Assembly: GCA_949361645.1 (NCBI GenBank)
Contig: OX442418.1
Location: 4,221,609 to 4,285,608 of the forward strand
DNA from: Spongilla lacustris
Taxonomy: Eukaryota; Porifera; Demospongiae; Spongillida; Spongillidae
Length of the DNA: 64,000 nucleotides
Direction of reading: 5' to 3'
In this document: positions 10,540-22,376 of the stretch, one piece after another
Layout of the letters: the number at the start of each line of letters is the position of its first letter
How positions within the stretch are numbered: the stretch's first letter is position 1
Notes under the pieces: model-generated
Told to the model about the DNA's origin: nothing
The model's input: only the letters and a program-made list of their open reading frames with translations
The model's database searches: none
Translations under genes and position numbers: made by a program

Positions 10540-12039
10540 CTACAGTGGAGAACATCATACTTGGCCATATAATCTTTCCCCCTAAGTTTCACCTTCTAAT
10601 TTGTTTTTTTTTTCTGTACTTGTATGGGCTAAAATTTAAATAATTACATACATCCATTGCAAAAATAGTTGGCAATATACACTTGAAAAAAAAAGTGGTC
10701 ATGTAATATTGGTGTTTAGTTAATAAGATTTTCAGTTACCTCTCTCCAAATCAATTTGTTTTCTGCCTGAGTTTAGAATGATTTACAATGAAATTGGGTG
10801 TATAACTAGTACGTCTGTGTTCCAACTTTTTAGTCTTATGCATCCAACATTCGATTAACAGTTTTGGTTATATTCACAATCTTAAGTCCTTTTATCTTAG
10901 GTCAAAATTTTCCTCCAGCACATTTGTTAGCACTCAGGATTAGGCATTGAATATGTTTAAAAACGAGTCAACTTCAATAACATCTCATTGAGTGAGCGTT
11001 ATTCTGTTTGTTTAATTGGTATGGTGGGCATTGTTTCTGGCGAAGGAAACGGTTGTTTCCAGATATCTCTCTAAAGAACCTGCAACTAGCAGTCGCTCAT
11101 CAAGGCTAGCTATTAAGGCTGCGGAGTTTTCATGGATAGAGCTGAAAAAGTGAAAGACTCCCCACAGCGCAATGCCAGACTTTTTATCCTAGTAAAGGAG
11201 GTAAAGTGAGACAGCTAGTGCAGTTAGTTCATTGGCACCTGCTCCTCCGATTCCACTTCTGCAAACAATTCACATTGCTTTGATGGGGTGAGTCTTGCAC
11301 TTTTTCAGCTCTATCCATGCCAACTAGGCAGCCTTGCTAGCGTGCCTTGATGAGCGACTGCTAGTTGCAAGTTCTTCAGAGAGGGACTGATCTGGAAACA
11401 ACCGTTTCCATCGCCAGAATCAACGCCCACCATGCCAATGAAACAAAACAAAACAATGCCCACGCAATGAGATGTTATTGAAGTTGACTCATTTTGAAAC
11501 GCCTAGTTAAGAGTAATTATTCTAAATGGCGATGTCAACAAGCCACTTGTGTTAGCAAGCCCGCTTTCTACACTACGTGACGTGTTACAGACCTCTGGTT
11601 GAGCAAATTCGATAGAACGACCTCACGATAAACTCCGGAAATCCAATGTGATAACAAATGTGCTGGAGAAAAATTTTGACCTAACATAAAAGGACCTAAA
11701 AATGGTGATATAACCATAACCGTTAATCGAAATTTGGATGCGTAAGACTAAATAGTGGCAAACACAGACGTACTTGTTATATACCCAATTTCATTGTAAA
11801 TCATTCTAAACTCAGGCAGAAAAGCAAAAAACAAGTTGATTTGGAGAGGGGTAGCTGAAAACCTTATTAACTAAACATTAATATCACATGATCACTTTCT
11901 TTTTCAAGTGTATATTGCCAACTACTTTTGCAATGGATGTATTTAATTATTTTAATTTTAGCCCATACATGTACCAGTACAGAAAAAAAAAATAGACGAA
12001 ACTTAGGGGGGAATATTATATGACCATTCTCTGCTGTAG
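10540..12039. mobile_element. Element with ~700-bp terminal inverted repeats
   Basis: The segment starting CTACAGTGGAGAACATCATA returns inverted, ending TTCTCTGCTGTAG at 12039. Paired landmarks include TTGCAAAAATAGTTGGCAATA (left) with its mirror near 11915-11935, GATTTACAATGAAATTGGGT with its mirror near 11785-11803, and TGAGCGACTGCTAGTTGCA with its mirror near 11085-11105. Arms are about 650-750 bp each and diverged by scattered substitutions and small indels, with a short centre near 11200-11290. No open frame is visible. It fits a fold-back transposon or a non-autonomous element with very long inverted repeats. Confidence 0.8.
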
Positions 12040-12176
12040 ACAGAAAAGTGCTGTTGATAACATTGACATACATTTGGGTCTATTTGGGTTGACATTGAAT
12101 AGTATAGTTCTATCGGAAGAGTCATGATTTATGGACTTGTTTTTAACTCGATGCATCTGAAACTAAAACCAATTAC

Positions 12177-13847
12177 CTTTTGGCAGCACCACAGTTCCAT
12201 CCAACTGAACAAGGAAATCTGAAATGTGAGAAACATATTTGATGACCAGACTAGACGATGAATCTGATGATGACTACACTAGATAAACTTTACCCACTGG
12301 ATGAGGTCATTGTCCAGTACATATACAAACATTGAAATTGTATCCAGAGATCAAACCACTTTTGAATTGTGTGGATTCAACGTTTTGACCCTCAAATCAC
12401 AACATTGGGAGCGTTTCTCTCCATAACTTAAGTTGAACTTACAGTAATAAAATAACAAATGCACAGAAGGATTATCAGTTATTAATTGTAGGTTTATTGC
12501 AAAATAAAGAGAAGAATTGCAACAAATGGATTCCTGGATGATTGTACATAAAACCATATTAATATTTACTCAATAAATATTATAGGCACAATAACGTAGA
12601 TAAGCTAAGATTACTCACACAATTCAAAAGTGGTTTGATCTCTGGATGAAATATCAACGTTCGTATGTATTGGACAATGACCTGATCCAGTGGACAAAGT
12701 TTGTAGAGGATTTGATGTCACTATTTTTATTGACTTGGCATGATTTTACCCAACACTAGATGGTATGAGCACAATGGATGATAAAACTGACGAGTACACC
12801 CTGATGGGCACACTAGATGGTAAACAAGACGACCGTACTATATGATGAACCTGATGACCACACTAAATGGTAAACCTAATGACCACACTAAATGGTAAAC
12901 AAGAATACCACACCAGAGGATGTACCATATTAATGATCATATAATATATATCCGGGCGAGAATGAAAATAGTAGGCCTACGCGCTGTTATTTGCATGGGA
13001 CATATCCAGAAATTGAGAATATATGTCTTCGCAACGAACGGGGTTTTTCAAAATAACTAGTCCAGGGACCTCACTTACCCTTAATCCGACAATGATTGTT
13101 ACCATTCCCGGTACATACAGAGTAGATGATTGTGCAGCAAAAGAGGAATTTTTTAACACACAGTCAACTTGATGATATCACACTGATATCATTAAAAATA
13201 CCAGCAGCAAATTAAAGTTGAACTGCATTACATGCAAATTTTTTGTAGGATTACACTGCTAGAAGTGGAAACACATACCTTCATCTAGTCTTGGTTTTTT
13301 AGATGATGACTGCATAGCTGCATGTGATACAAGATGCAGGTTGGTGGATAAGTGAGTGTAAATATCAGATGACAAATACAATGATCATGCATAAATCATT
13401 TCAAATGATGACCACACCACAGTGGAAATCGTGATACTTGATTTTTTTTTTGGGTGATTTTCAAATGTTTACTTGATTTTTTAACATTAACAGTATGCAG
13501 TATTGAAAATCTAACAACACAGTGTTGTTGACCAAACATTAGTGAACAAGTACCGTAGAATCCCTATTACAACCCCCCTCCCACAAGAGATTGAAAAAAA
13601 TGGGTACTTTTTAAAATCACCGTATCTCAGTAACCATTGCTAGCGCATACCTTTTTCAAACTTTTGTAGGACTACCATTTCTTTCCTCGAAAAAGTCCCT
13701 GTTTGGCATTGCATTGACAGGAATTACTTTTGACAAGGTCAGATAACTTACCTGGTTCGGGACAGTCATATCTTTTGAACCACTCGTATCCAACCGCAGA
13801 AAATCGGTGTACAATAAGTAAAACAATCCTTCAACACAGGTAACGTG
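12177..13847 (-). CDS. Unidentified gene, four phase-compatible exons
   Basis: Four minus-strand exons join without breaking frame. 13847-13752 encodes EGLFYLLYTDFLRLDTSG to MTVPNQ before a GTAAGT donor. 13309-13279 encodes SSSKKPRLDE before GTATGT. 13167-13079 encodes DCVLKNSSFAAQSS to VPGMVTIIVGLR before GTAAGTGAG. 12204-12177 encodes LDGTVVLPK before GTAATT. All phases agree (0, 1, 0, 1) and all acceptors end AG. The KKPR cluster could be a nuclear signal. Neither the true start nor the end was found; a possible first exon with AAAATGGCGGAC lies near 13920. I do not recognise the family. The inverted repeat at 12283-12706 would sit in an intron. Confidence 0.45.
12283..12706. repeat. Inverted repeat, ~90-bp arms
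   Basis: Left arm 12283-12371 (CCACTGGATGAGGTCATTGTCCA core) and right arm 12616-12706 (TGGACAATGACCTGATCCAGTGG core) are complementary over most of their length, including CAAACCACTTTTGAATTGTG. About 245 bp of AT-rich sequence separates them. This is likely a fold-back MITE. Confidence 0.7.
12770..12915. repeat. Degenerate short tandem repeat
   Basis: Loose repetition of GATGACCACACTAAATGGTAAAC-like units (about 22 bp), with variants. No coding potential is seen. Confidence 0.5.
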
Positions 13848-14020
13848 CTATTTGCAGTGGTTACCTTACACTTTGCGGTGGAAAACATCGTCAAAAAAGT
13901 GAGACCCCATCTGTCCGCCATTTTGAAGTAATGGACATACTCATAGCCAGTCATAGGCCCGAGTCCGATCCATGTCTAGTGCTCATACTAAGTGCAATAG
14001 AGTTGGGATCGATTTCGCGA

Positions 14021-14222
14021 ACTTCATATGATTTTTCATGCATGCAGCAATGTTATGATCCATGTCTGACCTTATACATGTGAACGGTGCAGCCAGTACA
14101 TCGTCTGACCTTTGTTATGTAACCAATAATGCTAAAGATAATTTTAATGGCTGCACCCGTTCACATGTATAAGGTCAGACATGGATAATAACATTGCTGC
14201 ATGCACGAAAATCATATGAACC
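14021..14222. mobile_element. Fold-back MITE
   Basis: A left arm starting ACTTCATATGATTTTTCATG and running through CTGACCTTATACATGTGAAC is mirrored almost perfectly at 14147-14222, around a loop of about 50 bp. Arms are about 76 bp with a few mismatches. It lies immediately upstream of the first recognised transposase-like exon, and no target duplication was identified. Confidence 0.75.
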
Positions 14223-14306
14223 TACTTGGCAAGCCAAAAGCAAGTAGCTATGCTCATGTACTGCACAACATCTAGTAATAATTTTGCTTGCACTCCATGC
14301 ATGCAG

Positions 14307-16152
14307 GCTCATCCATGCCTTTACCTGTGCTGGCATGTTGCCATCTCAGTTCATCAACTTTTGCAAGCTTGCAGAGATAGGTGTAGTGTCATATAAATAC
14401 ATCCATTCAGGTAGGTATAGATGACTAACTAGTTATACGTTGGTGATTGATATAAAGTTGTAATCTGGTTCTTAAGTATACATACACAGACAGTACCAGC
14501 AAATTGTAGCAGATTCAGCAGAAGAACCTATGAATGCAGCAGTGCAACGTGTGAAGGCAAACCCTGAGTACACCACAAGTGGAGAGGTATGATGTGTTTT
14601 CTCATGGTTTATACAATTGATTTAATTTATTTGTTTATAACAGTGGGTCATCACTGATGCACGGCATGATTCTAGTGCGAATGCATACCACTCAACAGTA
14701 CCCTGTATGGCTGGCAGGTGCGTGTATGCATGTTTGTACTCTGCGTTCATATATTTTTGCAAAGCAGTACACGTAGGATTGTTGGGATCGCAACTCTCTC
14801 TAGACCAGAGCACAGAATAGCTCAGACTAGAGAGGTGGCATGTAGTCTTACCCCAAGTTATAGCCAGAGGTTCGTGTTATTATTTTAAATATTTACACAT
14901 ACATATATGTATCCAAATTTGTAATGTAGGGTTGAATGTCACAGAGGTAGCCCATGACTACCAGTCTGCCTTAAAGACATATGTTGAACAGCTTGGATTG
15001 GTCAATTCTTATGACACATGGCATGGTATGGTATCAAATTTTATTTGGTGTGTATTGATTGCAATCATGCAGGCACGAAAAATGTGGCTAAAGAGCTGAA
15101 AAAGATCTGTGCTGGGACTGTTAAAACTAGAGATAAGACATGGTTTGCAGAACTTTCAGATAAGGGTATGTGCTGAGCTGTCCTTTTTATTTTCAGCAAG
15201 GAGTACCAACGTACACCTGTAATCATTTAGTGCATTGATCCTTTTTTTTTTCAGCACCTGTAGCCTACTGGTGCATGAAGAACTGTGCCGGCAACCCTGA
15301 CATTCTATGCAACATGATTATGAATATAAGCCAGCACTTTCAGGTACTAGGTGTGCATGCATACATGTGTAGTGTGCATTTTATACATGCAACAATGATG
15401 GTCCGGTCGTTGTGTGTGTGTGAATGTTTTTTTTTTTTGTTGCTTCCACCAGGGTCGCCACATTAATTGCCATTCAGAAAGTCATTGTCGCCAGCCAGGT
15501 TACCAGCCAAAGAGGAAGATCCTGACTATGCCTGAAACCATTCAAGCATATGAGGATGCACTGCAGAGAACCCTTATCTACCGCTTTGCTGAGTCATTCT
15601 GTCGTGTATGCAGCTTTATGAAGGCATTGCTAGTTACATCTAAATTAAGTCCTTTTTCCAGTGTCGAGACACCTTCTGGATGGAGTCATTTAACCACCAG
15701 CTACTAACCTACCTGCCCAAGAGGACACACTTCCATACTAACACCTTTAAAATGCGGATGAACCTGGCTGTGATGGATTGGGTGAGTGTTGTGCATGTGA
15801 TGGTTGTGATTGACCACTTCTTTTAGAATGAAAACACACAACGGGCATCAACAAGTCATGGTGAATACCTTGATGTTCGCTGACCGGACCATCATAGCAC
15901 TTACAATGTATAAAAGAAAAAACCTTTCGATTCGTACGTAACATCTGGAATGCCTACACTCTGAAGAACATCTCATCTTTACAGTAGGTTTACATGTAGC
16001 TAATGATGGCAACTTATACAATTCTCCCTTATACTAGGTCACTTAAGGAGGATGATGCAATTGATGAGTTGGTGTCACCTGATGATTCAGATGGAGAGTA
16101 TGTGGACAGTGAAAGCGAAGAATACCAAGAGGATGATGATAATGATACATGA
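14307..16152 (+). pseudogene. DDE-transposase-like gene, multi-exon, probably decaying
   Basis: Exons: 14307-14410 (FTCAGMLPSQFINFCKLAEI), about 14490-14586 (YQQIVADSAEEPMNAAVQ), 14644-14717 (WVITDARHDSSANAYHST), 14826-14869, 14930-15025 (EVAHDYQSALKTYVEQLGL), 15073-15165 (TKNVAKELKKICAG), 15255-15343 (VAYWCMKNCAGNPDIL), 15453-15605, 15662-15781 (CRDTFWMESFNHQLLTY), 15827-15983 and an acidic last exon 16038-16152. The motif order (D-x-R-x-D-S, H-D, YDTWHGTKN, YWCMKNC, H-x-N-C, DTFW-ES-N) is that of a large animal transposase-derived family with DGRCDSPG/YDVWH/NHLYWC motifs. The family name is uncertain. The tenth exon contains an in-frame TGA (15881) and a later reading-frame shift before FRFVRNIWNAYTL, so the gene is probably disabled. 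The second junction is approximate and the 5' end is missing. Confidence 0.7.
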
Positions 16153-16320
16153 AGTTGTAAGGTATGGATATGTATTGTGAAATTGTACATGCTATCCTAT
16201 ATCTGTAAGGTTATATATAATACGCATGTAGCTGTGCATGTACTGCTCCGATAATGTGTTCATATGTATACCATACATTGGGATCTCACAATATCCTCAC
16301 TAGGTTTTTGACATTAATAC

Positions 16321-16815
16321 ATGGTCTCCCCCCACCCCTCCCCTCCACCAGATGCATCAACATACATGTGGGTGTGGGTGTTTGTTTGTGTGTTTGCTAC
16401 CTTCTACAATGAGCTACATTTGATGACAAGGCTTTATTTAGAGTCATCATCAAGAATGAAATTGTTTGTGACTCATCCCACTCCACCTATACCACCTTCA
16501 CTACCTCCACCTCCACCCATACTCACATACTCATATCCCTACCCACATCCATACCTCCACCCATACCTCACCTTCATTCATACATTCACCGTCACACCTC
16601 TCCACACATACTCACTACCTCCACCTCCACCCATACTCATACTCACACCCAAACTCACATGCCATTCATACCTCCCCTCCACCCACTCATACCTCAACTC
16701 ACACTTGCACCTTTACCCATACATACACCACCCATCCTCATATCACACCTCCACCCATACTCACACCTCCACCCACATTCACACTCACATCCTCTACCTC
16801 TCACACTGGCCTTCA
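16321..16815. repeat. Pyrimidine-rich low-complexity tract
   Basis: Irregular repeats of CCACCTCCACCCATACTCACA-like units. Open frames here translate only to Pro/His/Ser/Thr runs and reflect composition, not a gene. Confidence 0.8.
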
Positions 16816-16824
16816 CCTCAATGA

Positions 16825-18490
16825 TCTGCTGTCTGAAATGCCTGTATACATATCTTTACTTGTTTCACTTAGTGGAACATCAGTTATCAATGTTTGTGCC
16901 ATTGCCAGCATACCAAACGGGGAAAACAACTGAAGCACGTGAAGATGTGGCTGGAGATAAAAAGCGAATCAGGGCCAGGGATAGCAATACATAACGCTAT
17001 GTTTGTTACAGCCTTTTCATTGTGATGTTTTGTTCGTTTATACCTGGCCTGGGTAATGGTAATATAAGGCGTAAGAGTAAGAGATTTACAGCGCCTTTAC
17101 CGCTTCAAGTAACAGTTCTAGTACTCGGTGAACAGATTCAACGACGAAAGTAAAAGTCTATATAGGATCAGTCGAGACTCAGTACAATGAACTAGGCCTA
17201 TATAGTACTCGCACGTCCTGTTGTAGCGCACAACGTATGTGTGGCATGCATCGCAGAGAACTCGATCACGATCGGCCTATACTGGTGTGTTTTATGTTTC
17301 TTTTGTGAAAAGCTACATAGATGACCAATTGCCTCTGTGTTTTTTTGTCCAAAGGATAACCGATTGAAAACGCAAGTACAAAACAACCGACCTTTCGCCA
17401 TTTAGTCGTGACGTATTTGAGGAAAGTCCCCGAGCAGTCTAGCTCCTTTTATAGCGGGTTCTGTGCATCGGTTTGTGCAGCACAATCGTAACTATTTACG
17501 TGGCAACTTCTCCTTTATGCATATTGCAAAACAGTACCCCACAATACTAGGAAGTCCATTGTTGTCATGGTAACGTGTCAATGAATACTCAATACGCGTA
17601 CACACGTTGATTAGTGTTCATAAGGTGTTATTTGATTGGTATGCATATTAAGTAGGGGGGGGGGGGGGGGGGGAGGGGGGTAAGCTAATGTACAACCTTA
17701 CTCCTCCCCAGGTGCCAAGACTGGTCAGGTGCACTCCGTATAAAAGTTTTGCGTCGACACGTGTCGACCGAAGGGATTTAAATTTCCGCAGCACCCAAAA
17801 TGGTGCTCGTATATAGCACAAAACCCGTTAAAGCAATAACGCCTCACCCGAGCCCGTCTCACCTTCAAAAAAATTCGACAGAAGTAGTAGTGCCAGAGTA
17901 TACGTTCAATAGGGTTCGATCCAGACTAGACATATAAAGTGAAAAAAGACGAAAACGTCATTAACAAGGTACTGGAATAAATCTGCACAGTTGCAAGATA
18001 CGATGACTCTCAGAACGTTTACATGTTCAAAGAGAGAGAGTTTCGTATGTAAAATAGCGCCTGCCAGCCAGAATCGCTCAACTTCTCTTGTTCAAACGAA
18101 ACGCGCACGTTATGCATGTACCGTAAATCGAATTACACGGCCAACAATTTGAGTCCGTATCGGAAGTGAATGACGCGAACGTGACCATAGTGACGTATCA
18201 TCGCCGATATGAGATCGGCACCGCTTTTTTGATTATTTGGTGTATCGGTAGCTAGCGTGAACGGGTACAACTTAGGAGCGTGAACCTTGGCGTAAACCAA
18301 TTATTGGCCGATACGGCACTGAGCGTTTTACGTATCCTATACTTTCCAGACTCTTTAATATAACATTTAAAAACCAAGATACAAACGTAACATTACATAC
18401 ATATACACGTTCAACAATACAAGTCATTGTTCCAATTATAAAAAACAGCACTTTTAACAGACACTTCCAGTGGTGGTATTGGCAGTGTCA
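16825..18490. other. No gene recognised
   Basis: CpG-containing unique sequence with a G-run at 17656-17674. There are no convincing exons with paired splice sites. Dispersed pieces, such as the one around 18170-18330 (repeated CCGATA), look like old transposon sequence. Confidence 0.35.
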
Positions 18491-18497
18491 TCAATGA

Positions 18498-20945
18498 TCA
18501 CATTGATGAACGGACCTGAGGATTTGAATTGGGATGAACCGCACCATATTGGAAATGGCAGTCATATTCACTCCAGAGAGGCACTCTGGCAGGCGTGACG
18601 ACAGGGTCCATGTGACGGACAATGTAGAATGACTCATGTGGACTCAAAAACAGCCAATCAGAGCTCCTATCTTCTGTGTGAGTTGCTAGTGATATCATAC
18701 ACGCTGCATCCTTAATTATTGAAGTATAACGTACAGTGAAATTGGATCCAGATTTGTATACAACAAAGTCACAAAAGAGCCAGGAAGTAGTGAATTGCGA
18801 AGTAGTTACGAAACACGTATATGTGCATACCTTAGACAAAGCCACCCATACTTCTTGTTCTGATGGAAGAGAACTGATTGTGCAAGTGCTTCCACAAAGG
18901 ACTTGTAGTGGTTAGCAAATTTTCATTATGCAACCCATATCCAGAAATGGCCCATACATAGGCGGTCATCTTGCTTTTTAAATTCAATTTGAATTTTAAA
19001 CAACTCTATAATGTACTATCAGCAGGTCTGAATATGATTTATACTTCAAAAAATATTTCCATAAACCATTCTTTAACTAAAATCAAGACAAAACCAAATC
19101 CGTTAAAGTAATTAAATCAAGGAATATCTTCCCACAGACATGTATGGGGTACTTCAAAACCAAGCACGCCAGATTTTTCTCAGCATTTGCTAAATGGCGT
19201 TATTAGTACACTACATTTGCCATGATTTTCAGTGGGGTCGCTGTATTTTTCCTATTTAAGACGTCGCTTTGTCCTCAATGTATGTTAGGGAAGCGCTACC
19301 TTAAATAAAATAAAAAATACGGCGACCCCACTAAAAATCATGGCAAATGTAGTGTACTAATAACCCCATTTGGCAAATGCTGAGAAAAATCTGGCGTGCT
19401 TGGTATTGAAGTACCCCACACATGTCTATGGGAAGATATACGGGAATATTCGTTGATTCGCAAACCGCGAATTAATTACTTCTGACTACCGCTCATTTCT
19501 GGAAATGCTGACGTTGGGAAGGCTGAAATGCGAGCTGACACCTCAATGTATGGAAGATGAACTTCAGGGGTTTTTTTGTCCCTGTGAAGCAACATGCACA
19601 TGACAACATCACACATACAGGTACATGTACATGCACAAACCATTGGTCAAGGATGAGATATGCCATGCAGTCTTTGATACAAATGGTTCGTACCAGCCAT
19701 TGAGGTAAGTGTCGCTTAGAATGATGCTTAAATTAGTTTTGCCATCATCTACACCACCATAGAATTGCGTACTGACAACAGGCATACCCTCATCTGTACT
19801 AGGAGTATAATTTTCATCCATTGGAAACGATGTAGCTTCAGCACGCACCATCCATGGTGGAAATTAAATCACGCTATCCCTTTCCATGAGTTCAAAAACA
19901 TTCCAGTCTTTTGGAGTTGGGTTTGCAAGTGCTTTTCATTCTTTATTGCTACTGTATACTGCCAAGTGGGGGCACTTACCTTCATGCTCAGTTCTCATCT
20001 TCCATTCTACATCACTTCCAGAAACTCATGATGCTAAGTTTTCCATCACCTTTGGCGACGATAGAAGAAAGTAACTAGCTATAGCTAAGCAATAACCAGC
20101 TATACCTATTAATATTTTCTTTTCTCACTGTATCGAATGAAAATAGTAGCAGTTGAATGTAGTATCAGAACACACTACTAAAAATGTGTATGTGTTATGT
20201 GTGTGTGCATCATGTACATGTATGCGTATGTGTGCATGTATTGTAATGTAAATCTGTGTGTTGCACATATGTGAGGTATATATGTTCAAAATGAGCACAC
20301 ATGCAGTACCAGACCTACCATTTATATCAAAGTGATATCACCATCCCACTTCACTGCTATTGCATGGAATGGAGTCCAGCAAAGAACACACAAACTACAT
20401 GTAATGCATTTTAAGTACAAGTACATACTTTTACTTGTAATTGCTGTTGGGGGAGGGGTAAGAGATGGGGGAGGGGTAAGAGGTCAGGTGGGGGAGAGGG
20501 TAAGAGGTGGGGGAGGGGTAAGAGGTGGGGGAGGGGTAAGAGGTGGGGGAGGGGTAAGAGGTGGGGGAGGGGTAAGAGGTGGGGGAGAGGGTAAGAGATG
20601 GGGAGGGGGTATGAGGTGGGGATGCCCTAGCTGGGCAGGAGGGGTGCCCTCCCCGGGACCGCTCCCCCCCCCCCCCCTCCCCCCCCCCCCCCTTCATGCT
20701 GGATCCACTACCGGCATCTGCCAGTGTGTGTCCCACCATACATATTATCCTGGCTACGCCACTGCCCATTGCTGAACTTCTGTAGAGCATTCGTACCCAA
20801 GTTACGTCTCTTCCTTCCACTTGGTCTTGGCGGTTATATAATCCATCCGCAGCTGCGGTTAGCTCAATATAGACGTCAGGGTTGGATATGTGGTTTGAGT
20901 CATACGACACAACATTAAATAAAACATCCACCCCGGCTTGCCGCC
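18498..20945 (-). CDS. Possible unidentified minus-strand gene
   Basis: Three minus-strand blocks have coding character. 20945-20775 encodes VDVLFNVVSYDSNHISNPD and DGLYNRQDQVEGRDVTWVRM. 19851-19690 encodes AEATSFPMDENYTPSTDEG and STQFYGGVDDGKTNLS. 18845-18498 encodes TVRYTSIIKDAACMISLATH, DRSSDWLFLSPHESFYIVRH and WSEYDCHFQYGAVHPN before a stop. They contain few repeats, a natural amino-acid mix and aromatic residues. The splice sites linking them were not pinned down, and grouping them into one gene is inference. The space between them contains an inverted repeat (18938-19505) and a G-rich minisatellite. I do not recognise a domain. Confidence 0.3.
18938..19505. repeat. Inverted-repeat element, nested hairpin
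   Basis: Strong arms at about 19115-19255 and 19309-19450 share GACATGTATGGGGTACTTCA, CAAGCACGCCAGATTTTTCT and GTGGGGTCGC, with a 50-bp centre. Weaker outer ends (CCAGAAATGGCCC at 18938 and CATTTCTGG at 19490) extend it. The outer segment GAAATGGCCCATACATAGG also occurs at 33226 and 60152, so it is a dispersed family. Confidence 0.7.
20449..20692. repeat. G-rich minisatellite followed by C-runs
   Basis: About eight copies of a 19-20 bp unit GTAAGAGGTGGGGGAGGG run from 20449 to 20620. After a 40-bp spacer come two C-homopolymers (20667-20692). Strand asymmetry flips sharply at about 20660. Confidence 0.85.
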
Positions 20946-21149
20946 AGTATCAATAGCTACTACAGACGGATTTTACATATAGATACATCTCTATAGCTAG
21001 TGTGCATGTGCGAAACTGTAATGCAAATGTTAAATCATTATTGCATACTATACATGTATATTTAGTGGTTCATCAAAACATCCCCACCTCGAACTGTTAT
21101 ACCTTTAGAACGGTATGAATTCTATATATAGACGCATGTGCACGTGGTT

Positions 21150-22376
21150 TAGGGTGTGTAACCGGTTATCAGGTTATTCGGGTTATTCGGATATTCGCAA
21201 AAACCTATCCGTTCGAATAGTAATTTAGCATTACTCGGAAAAATCGATTATTGGATTTGTTCTATTCGAAATAACCGGTTTGTGAATCTCCATTCGGAGG
21301 TACTTAGGTATTCGTCGTTCGCATCGACAATTCGCCCATTATTCGAATACCTTTTTATGACGATATCCGGATACGCGTTTACGATATTGCATGTACAATA
21401 ATTACTTCTAAATAACGTCACTGTTGTTACTATAATTATATACGTGGGGACGAGATCAAATACACGGGCAGTAATTCGAACTACATGTAGCCAAAAGAGA
21501 TCTCACTCTTCACGTGTCATGACGACGGACAGCTCCAGCTGCAAATCAAAGTCAGTTCGCTTAGTGTATTTCGAACCAGCTGGCTTCTTGCATCAATCTC
21601 TCTGATATTGCCGCGATCATACTAAGGCTTGCTTAGTTACTAGGATTTTCAAAACTCGGGATGGTGAAATGGAGGCTGCATGGCTGGTGGTGCGTAAACA
21701 TCATCTGTTGTTCTATTCTTTTGGCATCAAGTGCGATGTGTACATCTGTAGACTGTAGGTACTGGTAAAGCTCAGCGTGGCCACGCTAACTTAGGTCGGG
21801 ACACGCCCAACTAGGTATGTGGTTAGGCCAAGTGATTTAGGCCTATGTAGGTAGCTATGGTTGTGTGCTGAGTGCATCTGGTGTGATGTGGGTAGCTGTG
21901 GATCCCTGCTGAGGCTACTGATCTGGTGTAATGTGGTTAGTTGTAGTAAGGTGTCTGGTGTGATGGAGGTAGCTATGGTTGTGTACCTCATGAGGGCATC
22001 TGGTGTGATGGGGGTAGGTGTGTTTGTGTGCTGAATGCTTCTGGTGTGATGGGGTAGGTGTGTTTGTGTGCTGAGGGCATCTGGTGTGTTGGGGGTAGGT
22101 GTGTTTGTGTGCTGAGGGTATCTGGTGTGATGTGGGTAGCTGTAGGAGGGTCTCTGGTGTGATGTGTACATTTAGGTGGCTCAATGAGCAGAAAACCTGA
22201 ATAACCTAGGTATTCGGCTGGCAAATTGTCAAAACCTATTCGGAAAAATCGATTTTCTTTTTTCAAGTATTCGGAAAAATCGATTTTCAGATCCAGAAAA
22301 CCTGAAAAATCGATTAGTGTTTTAAAAGTATTCGGAAAAATCGATTTTCATTATTCAGGGGAGGTTACACACCCTA
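21150..22376. mobile_element. Complete non-autonomous TAGGGTGTGTAACC transposon (1,227 bp)
   Basis: The terminal inverted repeats are TAGGGTGTGTAACC (21150) and GGTTACACACCCTA (ending 22376). They are flanked by an exact 8-bp direct repeat ACGTGGTT (21142-21149 and 22377-22384). The first roughly 330 bp match the end of the HNH-bearing element at 10460 down to 10110, including GGCAGTAATTC from its coding region. The rest is different: a minisatellite at 21850-22165 and three copies of TATTCGGAAAAATCGATTTTC near the right end. TAGGG-type ends and 8-bp duplications fit the hAT superfamily. It encodes nothing obvious. Confidence 0.85.
21850..22165. repeat. Minisatellite inside the TAGGG element
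   Basis: Repeats of about 36-39 bp contain GGTAGGTGTGTTTGTGTGCT and CATCTGGTGTGATG, with variable copies. Open frames in this block (His/Thr/Pro-rich) are by-products of the repeat. Confidence 0.75.

Noticed and set aside
13905..13970. AAAATGGCGGAC start-like motif as a confident first exon and promoter
   Set aside because: Attractive and correctly placed for the minus-strand gene, but its frame does not join the next exon without an implausibly short intron.
20431..20775. Gly/Arg-rich or Ser/Pro-rich protein
   Set aside because: G-rich minisatellite with homopolymers; no independent coding signal except the 20775-20945 block.
21791..22266. His/Thr/Pro-rich tandem-repeat protein
   Set aside because: Minisatellite inside a non-autonomous transposon, open in several frames at once.
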